Shown here: piece after piece, positions 1 through 8,278 of the stretch | How positions within the stretch are numbered: position 1 is the stretch's first letter | Layout: every line of letters starts with the position of its first letter | From: Mesorhizobium sp. | GTDB taxonomy: Bacteria > Pseudomonadota > Alphaproteobacteria > Rhizobiales > Rhizobiaceae | Assembly: GCF_024710845.1 (NCBI RefSeq) | Contig: NZ_JANJTZ010000039.1 | Coordinates: forward strand, 163,957-227,956 | Direction: 5' to 3' | DNA: 64,000 nucleotides | Position numbers and translations under genes: made by a program | The notes under the pieces: model-generated | The model's input: the letters and a program-made list of their open reading frames with translations, nothing else | Told to the model about the DNA's origin: nothing | Databases searched by the model: none

Positions 1-94
1 CCGCATCCTGGTCTGCCGGCAGGGCCGCATCGTCGAGGAGTTCGACGGCAACACGGCCGACGAGGAAACCATCATGTACGCCGCGGTGCACTGA
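1..94 (+). CDS. Sugar-type ABC transporter ATP-binding protein, C-terminal end (partial)
   Basis: Only the last 30 residues are in the window (frame starting at base 2, TGA at 92-94). The end reads RILVCRQGRIVEEF followed by TADEETIMYAAVH, the usual end of RbsA/XylG-type ATPases (consensus RI-V-x-R-x-GRIV-x-E-F plus an EE-x-IM-x-AA tail). The protein would energise uptake of a sugar or related solute from the inner face of the membrane. Its stop overlaps the next ATG by one base (TGATG), so the two genes are probably translationally coupled. The assignment rests on the tail alone. Confidence 0.6.
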   Translation, partial: RILVCRQGRIVEEFDGNTADEETIMYAAVH

Positions 95-2766
95 TGCCTG
101 ACGCGTTGAAGACCACTCGTCCGGTCCTCGACGTGCGGACCATCGCGGATATCGAGGCGATCGAGGCGCGCCCCTACGACGAGCTCGTCACCGCGCGCAA
201 CCTCTACGACCTGTTTCGCGCGACGGCGCAGCATGGCGGCGACCGCAAGGCACTGACCGTGCTGCGCTCGCCCGACCCGGCCGATGTCGGCGTTGCGCTG
301 ACCCACGGTGAGCTGCTCCGCGAGGTCACCCGGGCAGCCAACCTGTTCCGCTCCCTCGGCCTCGCGCCGGGACAGGGCGTCGCGGCCTTCCTGTCGCCGA
401 CCTTGCCGGAACTGCCGGCGCTGCTTCTCGGCGCGCAAGTCGCCGGTGTGGCCAGTGCGCTGAACTACCTGCTCAGCCGCGAAGCGATCGTCGACCTGCT
501 CGATGCCGAACGGGCGACGATCCTCGTCCTCTCCTCGCGCGCCCTCGACGAGACCTGCTGGACAAAAGCGGAAGGGATCCTCGCCGACGTCCCGACCCTC
601 GAGCGGGTGCTCGTCATCGGCGGCGAAGGCGATCTGCCCGCCGGCCACCTGCGGCTTGGCGAGGCCTTAGCCCGTTGCCGCGCGGACGCGCTCGATTTCG
701 CGCCGTCGCAGGACCGCGACACGGTTTGCGCCCTGTTCCACACCGGCGGCACGACCGGCCGGCCGAAACTGGTGCAGCTGACCCACGGCAACCAGATCCA
801 CGCCGCCTTCGGCTTCGCTCAGGTGTTCGGCTACGACGAGCGTGACACGGTCATCAACGGCTTCCCCTTCTTCCATGTCGGCGGGACGATGACGGTGGGG
901 CTCTCGGTGCTCGCGGCGGGCGGACATGTCGTGGTGCCGTCACCTTACGGGATGCGCATGCCGCAGACGGTCGAGCGCTACTGGACGCTCGTCGAAGCGT
1001 TCCGCGCGACCGTCATCGGCGGCGTGCCGACCTCGATTGCCGCGATCACCAACACCTGGGTCGAAGGATCGGACGTGTCGAGCGTGCGCATGGCGGTCAC
1101 CGGAGGCGCGGTCCTTCCGGCCGCGGTCGGCAGCCGCTTCGAGGCGACGACGGGCATCCGCCTCTTCGAGACCTACGGCATGACCGAGACCGCCGCCGCC
1201 ATCGCCTTCAATCCCGGGCGGGGAACGCCGGTCGCAGGCAGCGTCGGCTTTCGCGCGCCCTTTTCGCAGACCCGGATCGTCCGGCTCGGCAGCGAGGACG
1301 AGCCCTGCGCGCCGGACGAAAGCGGGCTGGTCCAGGTTCGCGGTCCGCAGGTCTTTCCCGGCTATGTAGACCCGGCGCACGATCGCGGCACGCTTGGCGC
1401 CGACGGCTGGCTGACGACCGGCGACATCGGCTATCTGCGCGCCGACGGGCGGCTGGTGCTGACAGGGCGCGAGAAGGACCTTATCGTCCGCGGCGGCCAC
1501 AACATCGATCCGGCCGCGATCGAAGACGTCGCAAACCGCTTCGCCGGCGTTCAGATCAGCGCCGCCGTCGGCATGCCGGACCAATATGCCGGCGAGGTGC
1601 CGGCGCTGTTCGTCGTGCCGTCGCCCGGCGCCGAGATCGACCTCGACGCCGTTCGTCGCCATCTGGACCAGAACGTGCACGAGCCGCCGGCCCGGCCGCG
1701 CAGCGTCCTCGTCATCGATGCCCTGCCGGTGACGGCCGTCGGCAAGATCTTCAAGCCGGCGCTACGTGATCTCGCGATCAAGGAGAAGGTGCGCCTCGAG
1801 GTCGAGCGCATCTGCGGCGCCGTGGCCTCGGTCAGGGCGGATGTCTCGGTCGATGCCCAGAAGCGGACCGTCGTCGAGATCGAGGTCTCGGGCGCGGGCC
1901 CCGACCAGCTGGCCGAGCTTGAGGCGGCGCTGAAACCGCTGCCACAGACCTACCTCGTCCACGGCGCCGTCGAGGCGCAGGACGAGGGCGTGCGGCTCGC
2001 CTTCGCCGATGGCGTCGCTACGCTCACGCTCGATAGGCCCGGCAGCATGAATGCGCTGTCGCAGGCGATGATGCGGTCGCTGGAGCGCCAGCTGCGCGCA
2101 GTCCGCAACCTGCCCGGCCTTCGGGCCGTGGTGTTGACCGGCACGGGCCGTGCCTTCTGCGCGGGCGGCGACCTGATCGAGTTCGAGGCGGCGCTCAAGG
2201 CGGGCGGCACGCGGCTGGTCGACATGCTGCGCTACAACCAGGACGTCATCCAGATGGTCGAGGACCTGCCGGTGCCGGTGATCGGCGCGGCCAACGGGAC
2301 GGCCGTCGCGGGCGGGCTCGAACTGCTGCTGGCCTGCGACATCATCCTCGCCGCCGACGGCGCGAAGCTCGGGGACGGGCACGCGAAGTTCGGCATCGTC
2401 CCGGCGGGTGGGGCGACCATCAGGCTGGGCGAGCGGATCAGCCCCGGCCGGGCCGCGCGGCTCTTCTACACGGCGGAGCTGGTCGATGCCGGCACGATGG
2501 CGGATTGGGGCCTCGTCGACGAGGTCGTGCCGAAGGGAGGATTGATGGAGCGCGCGGGCGAGATCGCCGCCGCGATCTGCGCGGCGAGCCCTGAAGTCGT
2601 GCGCCACATCAAGGCGCTGACCCGGCAACCGAAGGACGCGGAACGCCAGGCGCGGATCCGCGCGGAGCTCGAGAGGTTCACGATGCACCTCGACGGTGCC
2701 GACCTCGCCGAAGGACTGGCCGCATTCCGGGAAAAGCGGCCGCCGGTCTACCGTGACAGGAAGTGA
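94..2766 (+). CDS. Fused acyl-CoA synthetase / enoyl-CoA hydratase-isomerase
   Basis: This 890-residue protein joins two enzymes. Residues about 40-570 are an AMP-forming acyl-CoA ligase: phosphate loop FHTGGTTGRPK near 214, YGMTETAA near 360, TGDIGYLRADGR near 443, and the C-terminal catalytic Lys in VGKIFK near 549. Residues about 640-870 are a crotonase-fold enoyl-CoA hydratase/isomerase: FCAGGDL, then AVAGGLELLLACD near 741, which keeps the first catalytic Glu. The second catalytic Glu (PE in rat hydratase) is His in DGHAKFG near 764, so ordinary hydration may be altered. A linker of about 70 residues separates the domains. The fusion could activate an acid and process the thioester in one polypeptide; the substrate is unknown. 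Coupling to a sugar-type ABC ATPase suggests the transporter imports it. Confidence 0.85.
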   Translation: MPDALKTTRPVLDVRTIADIEAIEARPYDELVTARNLYDLFRATAQHGGDRKALTVLRSPDPADVGVALTHGELLREVTRAANLFRSLGLAPGQGVAAFLSPTLPELPALLLGAQVAGVASALNYLLSREAIVDLLDAERATILVLSSRALDETCWTKAEGILADVPTLERVLVIGGEGDLPAGHLRLGEALARCRADALDFAPSQDRDTVCALFHTGGTTGRPKLVQLTHGNQIHAAFGFAQVFGYDERDTVINGFPFFHVGGTMTVGLSVLAAGGHVVVPSPYGMRMPQTVERYWTLVEAFRATVIGGVPTSIAAITNTWVEGSDVSSVRMAVTGGAVLPAAVGSRFEATTGIRLFETYGMTETAAAIAFNPGRGTPVAGSVGFRAPFSQTRIVRLGSEDEPCAPDESGLVQVRGPQVFPGYVDPAHDRGTLGADGWLTTGDIGYLRADGRLVLTGREKDLIVRGGHNIDPAAIEDVANRFAGVQISAAVGMPDQYAGEVPALFVVPSPGAEIDLDAVRRHLDQNVHEPPARPRSVLVIDALPVTAVGKIFKPALRDLAIKEKVRLEVERICGAVASVRADVSVDAQKRTVVEIEVSGAGPDQLAELEAALKPLPQTYLVHGAVEAQDEGVRLAFADGVATLTLDRPGSMNALSQAMMRSLERQLRAVRNLPGLRAVVLTGTGRAFCAGGDLIEFEAALKAGGTRLVDMLRYNQDVIQMVEDLPVPVIGAANGTAVAGGLELLLACDIILAADGAKLGDGHAKFGIVPAGGATIRLGERISPGRAARLFYTAELVDAGTMADWGLVDEVVPKGGLMERAGEIAAAICAASPEVVRHIKALTRQPKDAERQARIRAELERFTMHLDGADLAEGLAAFREKRPPVYRDRK

Positions 2767-3098
2767 TGCCATCCCGGCCGCCACTCGTGTGGTCGAAATA
2801 GGAGTGGCTGAACCAGGCCGCTGTTGCGGGACCACCCTATCGGCTTGGTCGCATGCCGCCCGGAGACTCGCCCCGCCTGCTCCAAAGTAGACTAGTGGTT
2901 GTTTTCAAGAGAGGGTTCGATGGTGCCCTCGAGACCCGACTTGCTCGCGTTCCGCATTGAGGCCGCTACCCGAGAGGTCGTCGCAGGCAAGCGCGCCAGT
3001 TGGCACTACGCAGGGCCGTAGGGCAAGGAGGCGCAGAATCTGCTGACGGCCGGATACGGCGTCAGCACGAGCAAGGACAACCGCGCGCGCAGATCGAG
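2767..3098. other. Gap with an unrecognised 33-codon reading frame
   Basis: This gap separates the fused ligase from the convergent copper operon. The only candidate is a plus-strand frame at 2920-3021 with a GAGGG sequence four bases before the ATG. It continues in the same frame for another 33 codons after its TAG stop, so it may be a small gene cut by a nonsense mutation. I do not recognise the product and see no clear terminator. Confidence 0.3.
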
Positions 3099-3557
3099 CT
3101 AGCGATAGCTCTGATAAACCTCGGTCGTGCCGTCGCGTTTTACCATCAGCACGTCATACGCATCCGCATCGTCACCGGCTTCCCCCATGCCCGGCGAGCC
3201 GTAGGGCATATCGGGCACCGTCAGTCCGACCACATCCGGCCGTTCGTCGAGCAGCCGCCGGACCTCGCGTGCGGGCACGTGTCCCTCGATCACATATCCG
3301 TCGATCCTTGCCGTATGGCAGGACGTCTGACCCGGCTTCAGCCCCGCCTCGACCTTGGCGGCGTTGAGGTCTGCCAGCGGCAAGTCGGCCTCCGTTACCG
3401 TGAAACCCGCCTCGCGCATGTGCTTGCCCCAGGACGAGCAGCAACCACAGGAAGCCGACTTCATAACTTCCAGCGTGCCGGCCGCCCAGGTGGCCTGGCT
3501 AAGCAGCAGCATCGCCGTGAACGCGGCGGCGCCAACTCTTCTGTTAAGCGTCTTCAT
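3099..3557 (-). CDS. DUF411 metal-binding periplasmic protein
   Basis: The protein has 152 residues with a signal peptide (MKTLNRRVGAAAFTAMLLLS, cleavage near AWA-AG). The mature part has the DUF411 signature: a thioredoxin-like Cys cluster SASCGCCSSW, then a later Cys/His in TSCHTARIDGYVIEGHVP. DUF411 proteins usually sit in copper-resistance loci and are thought to bind or traffic Cu in the periplasm. It is the last gene of the eight-gene minus-strand copper operon, ten bases after the small membrane peptide. The C-terminal motif MPYGSPGMG is typical of the family. Confidence 0.85.
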   Translation of the reverse strand: MKTLNRRVGAAAFTAMLLLSQATWAAGTLEVMKSASCGCCSSWGKHMREAGFTVTEADLPLADLNAAKVEAGLKPGQTSCHTARIDGYVIEGHVPAREVRRLLDERPDVVGLTVPDMPYGSPGMGEAGDDADAYDVLMVKRDGTTEVYQSYR

Positions 3558-3567
3558 GTCGTTTCTC

Positions 3568-3681
3568 CTACCGAAAAAACACGTATTTCACGAGAGCGGC
3601 GATCACCAGGGCGACCACCACCAGGCCGACAAGGCCCCACAAGCCCATGCCCCACATGCCACCTAATCCGTTTTCCATCAT
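3568..3681 (-). CDS. 37-aa single-pass membrane peptide in the copper operon
   Basis: This short gene begins at tandem ATGs (3679-3681 and 3676-3678) eight bases after a strong AAGGAGG ribosome-binding site and ends with TAG at 3568-3570. The peptide starts MMENGLGGMWGMGLWG, then has one hydrophobic helix rich in Leu/Val (residues about 13-33), ending KYVFFR. Met and Gly dominate the N-terminus. Its place between the CusF-like and DUF411 genes suggests a membrane anchor or small partner for periplasmic copper handling; that is inference. The RBS and tight spacing (10 bases to DUF411) make it a real gene. Confidence 0.7.
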   Translation of the reverse strand: MMENGLGGMWGMGLWGLVGLVVVALVIAALVKYVFFR

Positions 3682-3732
3682 GGCACTTGCCTCCTTGGGA
3701 GGCGCGGACGCCTTGGCCCGCGCCTCGGTTTC

Positions 3733-4017
3733 CTACTTGATGTCGGTGACCGTAATGCGCCCGTTGACGCGCTCTGCGATGAACTCGATCTTCTGGCCGA
3801 CCTTGACCTCCCCGATCATGGACTCGTCGGCGACCACGAAAACCATCGTCATCGCCGGCATGTCGAGGCTTGTGAGCTCCTCGTGCCGGATGGTGAGCTT
3901 CTTCTGCGCGGCGTCGATCTTCGTGACTTCACCGGCGGTATATTCCTGAGCGCCGGCTCCGATTGCGCCGAGGACGAGGGCCGCGGCCGTGAGCAGCAGG
4001 GTGTGTGTCTTTGTCAT
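3733..4017 (-). CDS. CusF-like periplasmic copper-binding protein
   Basis: The 94-residue protein has a signal peptide ending near AGA-QEY and the small OB-fold domain of CusF (PF11604). The signature LDMPAMTMVF carries the two Met ligands; in CusF a His and Trp complete the Cu(I) site, and a His lies upstream in TIRHEELTSL. CusF family proteins deliver Cu(I) or Ag(I) to an efflux pump. No RND pump is in this operon, only a TolC-type channel and redox/binding proteins, so this one may act as a chaperone for the oxidase or the channel system. Confidence 0.88.
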   Translation of the reverse strand: MTKTHTLLLTAAALVLGAIGAGAQEYTAGEVTKIDAAQKKLTIRHEELTSLDMPAMTMVFVVADESMIGEVKVGQKIEFIAERVNGRITVTDIK

Positions 4018-4042
4018 GTGATCATCCTTTCGAGGTGAGAAT

Positions 4043-4528
4043 TCAGTGGCGGACGTTGATGTCGCCCTTCATGCCGGAATCGTAGTGGCCCGGGATAAGG
4101 CAAGCGAAACCGAAATCGCCCGCCTTGGCGAAGGTCCAGACGATCTCGCCAGTCGCACCCGGAGCGAGCCGGATCGAGTTTGGATCGTCGTGTTCCATTT
4201 CGGGGAAACGCTCCATGAGCGCCTTGTGCTCCATGATGCCCTCGTGGACATCCATGACGAATTCGTGGTCGAGTTCGCCCTTGTTGACGAACTTCAGTCG
4301 GAGCGTTTCGCCTGCGGCGACTCCGAGCGAGGCGGGCTCGAACATCATGCCGCCGTCGTCGCGTTCCATCATCGTGATTGTCACCGTCCGGGACGCATCG
4401 GCCCGTTTCCCCGGCTTGCCGATTGCCATCATCCCGGCCTCCCCATGGCCGCCTGAATGGTTCCCGGCCGCCCAGACCCCGCCTGTGAAAGCGATAAGCG
4501 TGGCGAGTGTCGCAATAGATGTCTTCAT
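4043..4528 (-). CDS. Cupredoxin-domain periplasmic copper protein
   Basis: The gene encodes 161 residues, starting at the ATG at 4526-4528 (a longer frame to 4597 overlaps the oxidase gene and lacks a signal sequence). It has a signal peptide MKTSIATLATLIAFTGGVWA, a His/Gly stretch (NHSGGHGEAGMM), and a plastocyanin-like fold. Type-1 copper ligands are visible: His in LDHEFVM, then Cys, His and Met in ACLIPGHYDSGM. It probably carries electrons or copper in the periplasm, working with the multicopper oxidase 26 bases upstream in the same operon. Confidence 0.85.
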   Translation of the reverse strand: MKTSIATLATLIAFTGGVWAAGNHSGGHGEAGMMAIGKPGKRADASRTVTITMMERDDGGMMFEPASLGVAAGETLRLKFVNKGELDHEFVMDVHEGIMEHKALMERFPEMEHDDPNSIRLAPGATGEIVWTFAKAGDFGFACLIPGHYDSGMKGDINVRH

Positions 4529-4553
4529 GTCAGGTCCTTGTCTTTCGGTTGAG

Positions 4554-5903
4554 TCACTTGTCGGAGTGGCCGCCGTGCGGGGCCATCGTTCTTGCATCGC
4601 CAGCCTTCGCCGGAGCCGGGGTGTCGCCCTTCCATTCGTAGGCGACCGTGCCTTCCGGATGCTCGTACCAGCCCGGGTCGGCGTAATCGTTCGCCGAGAT
4701 GCCCTCGCGAACCTTCACGACCGAGAACATCCCACCCATCTCGATCGCGCCGAACTGGCCCCAGCCCGTCATCATCGGGATGGTGTTGTCGGGCAGCGGC
4801 ATTTCCATCTCGCCCATGTCCGCCATGCCGCGGTTGCCCATGGCCATGTAGTCGGGCTGGACCCGCTGGATTCGGCGGGCGACGTCGGTCTTGTCCGCGC
4901 CGATGAAAGTCGGCACGTCGTGGCCCATGGCGTTCATCGTGTGGTGCGACTTGTGGCAATGGATCGCCCAGTCGCCGAGAAATTTGGCGTCGAACTCATA
5001 GGCCCGCATCGCGCCGACGGGGATGTCGATCGAGACTTCCGGCCAGCGCGCTTCGGGCCGCACCCAGCCGCCGTCCGTGCAGGTGACCTCGAAGTCGTAG
5101 CCATGCATGTGGATCGGGTGGTTGGTCATGGTGAGATTGCCGACCCTGACCCGCACCCTGTCGTCCTTGTTGACGACGAGGTGGCTGATCCCCGGGAAGA
5201 CCCGGCTGTTCCAGGTCCACAGGTTGAAGTCGGTCATCTCCATGACGCGCGGAACGTAGGCGCCCGGCTCGATGTCGAACGCGTTCAGGAGGAACACGAA
5301 GTCGCGGTCGACCCGGTGCAGCCTCGGGTCCTTTGGATGGATGACGAAGAAGCCCATCATGCCCATCGCCATCTGGACCATCTCGTCGGCGTGCGGGTGG
5401 TACATGAACGTCCCGCTCTTCACGAGGTCGAACTCGTAGACGAAGGTCTTGCCGGGCGGGATGCCGGGCTGCGTCAGGCCCGTCACGCCGTCCATGCCGC
5501 AGGGCAGGATCATGCCGTGCCAGTGGATGGTGGTGTGCTCCGGCAGCCTGTTGGTGACGAAGATGCGGACCCGATCGCCTTCGACCGCCTCGATCGTCGG
5601 CCCCGGCGACTGGCCGTTATAGCCCCACAGATAGGCCGTCATCCCCGGACTGAGTTCCCGTTCGACCGGTTCGGCGACCAGATGGAACTCCTTCACGCTG
5701 CCGTTCATCCGGTGCGGTAGCGTCCAGCCGTTGAGGGTGACCACGGGCTGGTAGTCCGGGCCGCTTGAAGGGAAGATCGGCGGCTGCATGTCCGGCGATT
5801 CCATGACCGGGGCGTCGGGCAGGCCCATGGCCGAGGTCTTCGACCAGGCGGCGGCGCTCGCCAGGAACGCGCCGCCTCCAAGCATCTGTCTTCTGGTGAT
5901 CAT
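4554..5903 (-). CDS. Periplasmic multicopper oxidase (CopA/CumA type)
   Basis: This 449-residue oxidase starts at 5903, after an AGGAGA site, giving a Tat-type leader TRRQMLGGGAFLASAAAW. All copper motifs are present: HWHG at 127-130, MYHPHAD near 168, HPIHMHG at 262-268, and HCHKSHHTMNAM at 315-326, which supplies the type-1 His-Cys-His-Met set and trinuclear ligands. The tail (about 355-380) is Met-rich. Such enzymes oxidise Cu(I) to the less toxic Cu(II) using O2. The gene lies 17 bases after the TolC-type gene and before the cupredoxin gene. Confidence 0.9.
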   Translation of the reverse strand: MITRRQMLGGGAFLASAAAWSKTSAMGLPDAPVMESPDMQPPIFPSSGPDYQPVVTLNGWTLPHRMNGSVKEFHLVAEPVERELSPGMTAYLWGYNGQSPGPTIEAVEGDRVRIFVTNRLPEHTTIHWHGMILPCGMDGVTGLTQPGIPPGKTFVYEFDLVKSGTFMYHPHADEMVQMAMGMMGFFVIHPKDPRLHRVDRDFVFLLNAFDIEPGAYVPRVMEMTDFNLWTWNSRVFPGISHLVVNKDDRVRVRVGNLTMTNHPIHMHGYDFEVTCTDGGWVRPEARWPEVSIDIPVGAMRAYEFDAKFLGDWAIHCHKSHHTMNAMGHDVPTFIGADKTDVARRIQRVQPDYMAMGNRGMADMGEMEMPLPDNTIPMMTGWGQFGAIEMGGMFSVVKVREGISANDYADPGWYEHPEGTVAYEWKGDTPAPAKAGDARTMAPHGGHSDK

Positions 5904-5919
5904 GTCTCGTTCTCCTGGA

Positions 5920-7368
5920 TCAGTGTCCGCCGGCGCCATCGTCGGCGGCCGCGGTCTCGGCCCCGGTTCCCGCAGGGGCGCTGCCGCCCCCGCCGTAGAC
6001 GGCGGTTCCCAGGTTCACGTCGGCCAGCCAGAACTGGCGCTTGGCGTTGAGGGAAAGCATGATCGAGTTCACCTTCGCTCGCGCGTCGGCGAGCAATTCG
6101 AACGTGTTGGTGATCATGCCGTTGTAGGTGAGGAGCGACTCCTCCTCGATAATGGTGCGCAGGGGAATCACATTGGCCCGGTAGTGCCGCGCTATGTCGT
6201 GCGTCGAGCGGTAGCCGTCATAGGCGCTGCGGGCTTCCGAACGGACGTTGACCGCCCGCTCCGCCAGGAGATTGGCCGCCTGCATGTAGGCGAGTTCGGC
6301 CTTGCGCATCCGGGCCCGCCCGCTGTCGAAGATCGGGATGACGAATTCGAGCTCTGCATTGACGAGGACGTTCCTCTTCGTCTTTCCGTCCTCTTCCTCC
6401 CGCTCGATTTCGACCCCGGTCATGAGCTCGAGGTCGGAGACGTGCCGCGTCGCCTCGGTCAGCCCGTAGGAGAGCGCGAGAGCTTCCAATTCGAGCTTCG
6501 CGATCTCGAGGTCGACGCGGTTCCTGAGAGCCAGCGCTTCGATGTCCTTGCGGGCAAGCGGGTTGGCGGGCAGTGAGGGAAGCGCGTTCGGCACCTGGTA
6601 GTCGATATCGTAGCCCCAGAGGCCCATCAGCCGCGTCAGCGCCTCCTTGGCCATCCTTGCCTGCATGCGGGCTTCTGCCGTCTGCCCCGCCAACTCGGCG
6701 TAGAAGACATGCTCGCGCGCCTGGCCGGTTTTGGTGAACGCTCCCGTCTGCCCGAGCTTTGCTGCGAGGGCTGAAGCGGCATCCGCCGCCGCCTGTGCGC
6801 GGCTGAGGTAGGCCACCTTTTCCCAGGATGCGACCGCCTCGATCCATGCGCGGCGCGTGTCGGCCGCGAGCCTCAGCGTCGCCTCGGCAGCCTTGAGCTG
6901 GGCTTGGCGGAAGCGGGCATCAGCGATCGCCATTCGCTTCGCGCGGGTCATCAGCGCGAGAATGTTCGAGACCACTGCGGTCTCGACCGTCCGCCCGGCG
7001 TTTATGCCCATCACGCCAACCGAGACCTGCGGGTTGACCAGAAGGGATTCCTGCCAGACGTCAGCCGAGGACATTCCGACCTCGGCATAGGCCGCCTGCA
7101 GCCCTTTGTTGTTGAGCAGCGCGACCTGAACGGCGAGGTCCGGCCCGACCGTCTTGCCCCTGACGAGTGCGCTCACGCGTTCGCCAAGCGCACGCGCCTC
7201 GTCGCTCGACTGGATCCACACGGTCTCCTTGCCCGCGACCGTCGCGGTCCTGGCGGAGACGGTCTGGAACCCTGCCAGCGGGTCGTCGAGCCCCTCGCCA
7301 GTGGTCACGCAGGCTGAAACCAGCAGCGGGGCGGCAAGTGCGGCGATGGTGCGAATGCCGCGTCTCAT
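5920..7368 (-). CDS. TolC-family outer-membrane lipoprotein
   Basis: The 482-residue protein starts at 7368 with a lipoprotein signal MRRGIRTIAALAAPLLVSAC (lipobox LVSAC). The body is the long helical repeat pattern of outer-membrane efflux proteins (PF02321), with two OEP halves. The ATG overlaps the TGA of the preceding lipoprotein gene by four bases. No inner-membrane pump or adaptor gene is nearby, so it either partners with one encoded elsewhere or serves this Cu operon in an unusual way. The C-terminus is Gly/Ala/Asp rich. Confidence 0.88.
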   Translation of the reverse strand: MRRGIRTIAALAAPLLVSACVTTGEGLDDPLAGFQTVSARTATVAGKETVWIQSSDEARALGERVSALVRGKTVGPDLAVQVALLNNKGLQAAYAEVGMSSADVWQESLLVNPQVSVGVMGINAGRTVETAVVSNILALMTRAKRMAIADARFRQAQLKAAEATLRLAADTRRAWIEAVASWEKVAYLSRAQAAADAASALAAKLGQTGAFTKTGQAREHVFYAELAGQTAEARMQARMAKEALTRLMGLWGYDIDYQVPNALPSLPANPLARKDIEALALRNRVDLEIAKLELEALALSYGLTEATRHVSDLELMTGVEIEREEEDGKTKRNVLVNAELEFVIPIFDSGRARMRKAELAYMQAANLLAERAVNVRSEARSAYDGYRSTHDIARHYRANVIPLRTIIEEESLLTYNGMITNTFELLADARAKVNSIMLSLNAKRQFWLADVNLGTAVYGGGGSAPAGTGAETAAADDGAGGH

Positions 7369-7601
7369 GAACCCTGCCCCTTGCGTGCCGGAGACAGCCG
7401 GTCGTTCAGACCTCGCCAATCCTCGGGGCCGGTTGGCCGTCGCGGCTGGTAGTCCCCGAACACCGGCGAATAGCGGGCATCGCGCAGTCCCGTCGCCGGG
7501 TTCGCAGGGTTGAACAGCGGCAGAACGTTAGGCGGCGAAGACGCCGAACAGCCTGCCACGAGGAACGACGCCGAAAGCGCCGCGATCGCTGGAATTCGCA
7601 T
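7365..7601 (-). CDS. Small lipoprotein of the copper operon
   Basis: This encodes 78 residues from the ATG at 7599-7601. The lipobox LVAGC after MRIPAIAALSASF marks it as a lipoprotein. The mature part is Pro/Arg rich (FNPANPATGLRDARYSPVFG) and matches no domain I recognise. It overlaps the TolC-type gene by four bases, so the two lipoproteins are probably made together. Small lipoproteins in this position are common in copper clusters with MCO and TolC genes, but their role is unknown to me. Confidence 0.7.
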   Translation of the reverse strand: MRIPAIAALSASFLVAGCSASSPPNVLPLFNPANPATGLRDARYSPVFGDYQPRRPTGPEDWRGLNDRLSPARKGQGS

Positions 7602-7684
7602 ATGAAACCTTGAGCCTGAATTGGAAGGTGACCCGTGCGCGGACGCACGGGTGCCTTTGCGCCGCACGGCGCAGCCGGATCAGG

Positions 7685-8110
7685 TCAGGTTCGGGGTGGG
7701 CGGATCAGCCGGGTCGATTCGCCGGGCAACAGCGCGGCGAAAACCGGCTGGGCAAAAACGCGGGACAGCGACCTGACCCAAGACTGGCACTCCGCCGGGA
7801 CGGCGCTTGATGGTGCGCAGTGAAGGTCGCAACAGACATCCGCCGCTGCCTGATCACCATGGTGGTTGTGTCCAGAAGCCCCCTCGCCTGGGGAAACTTG
7901 CTGGTGAACCCCAGCGCTGTCGTGACCATGCTCGTGCGGATCAGCGTGCTCGTCAGCCGGCGCGGCCGCCGCGATGCTGACTTGGTGGACGGACTCGTTC
8001 GCCATTGCCACCATGCTCGGCTGCAGCGAGGCCAGGAAAACGAGCGCGAACGCAAGCGCGACACGTAGCCATACGCTTCGCTGCATTCGCCGCTGTTTCG
8101 AATCCATCAT
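7685..8110 (-). CDS. His/Cys-containing secreted protein, first gene of the copper operon
   Basis: The 141-residue product has an N-terminal hydrophobic stretch (VALAFALVFLASLQ), a His-rich segment (ADEHADPHEHGHDSAG, then HNHHGDQ) and a Cys cluster VCCDLHCAPSS with a later Cys in PAECQSW. This looks like a metal-binding periplasmic or membrane-tethered protein, reminiscent of small DUF2946-type proteins of copper loci, but the family call is uncertain. A start at the second Met cluster (MQRSVWL) is possible. It is the promoter-proximal gene; I found no convincing CueR-type operator upstream. Confidence 0.6.
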   Translation of the reverse strand: MMDSKQRRMQRSVWLRVALAFALVFLASLQPSMVAMANESVHQVSIAAAAPADEHADPHEHGHDSAGVHQQVSPGEGASGHNHHGDQAAADVCCDLHCAPSSAVPAECQSWVRSLSRVFAQPVFAALLPGESTRLIRPPRT

Positions 8111-8278
8111 GCTTCAGCTTCGCCATGAAAAGCGGGCACGGGTCAAGATGCGTCGCCTATTTGATCCGGATACAACCAAAATGTGATCATCATCAGGCGC
8201 GGGGGAGCGACGGATAGCTGCAATTTATCATCTGACGCCGAGAACGGCTTAGCGCTTGATGGTCTGGGATTAGAAGGC

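Noticed and set aside
4125..5720. 531-codon plus-strand frame across the multicopper oxidase
   Set aside because: Antisense shadow of a gene with clear copper motifs; composition is typical of reverse-strand GC-rich coding.
8141..8146. TTGACC on the minus strand as the -35 of a CueR-type copper promoter
   Set aside because: No matching -10 at 17-20 bases and no inverted repeat typical of CueR operators.
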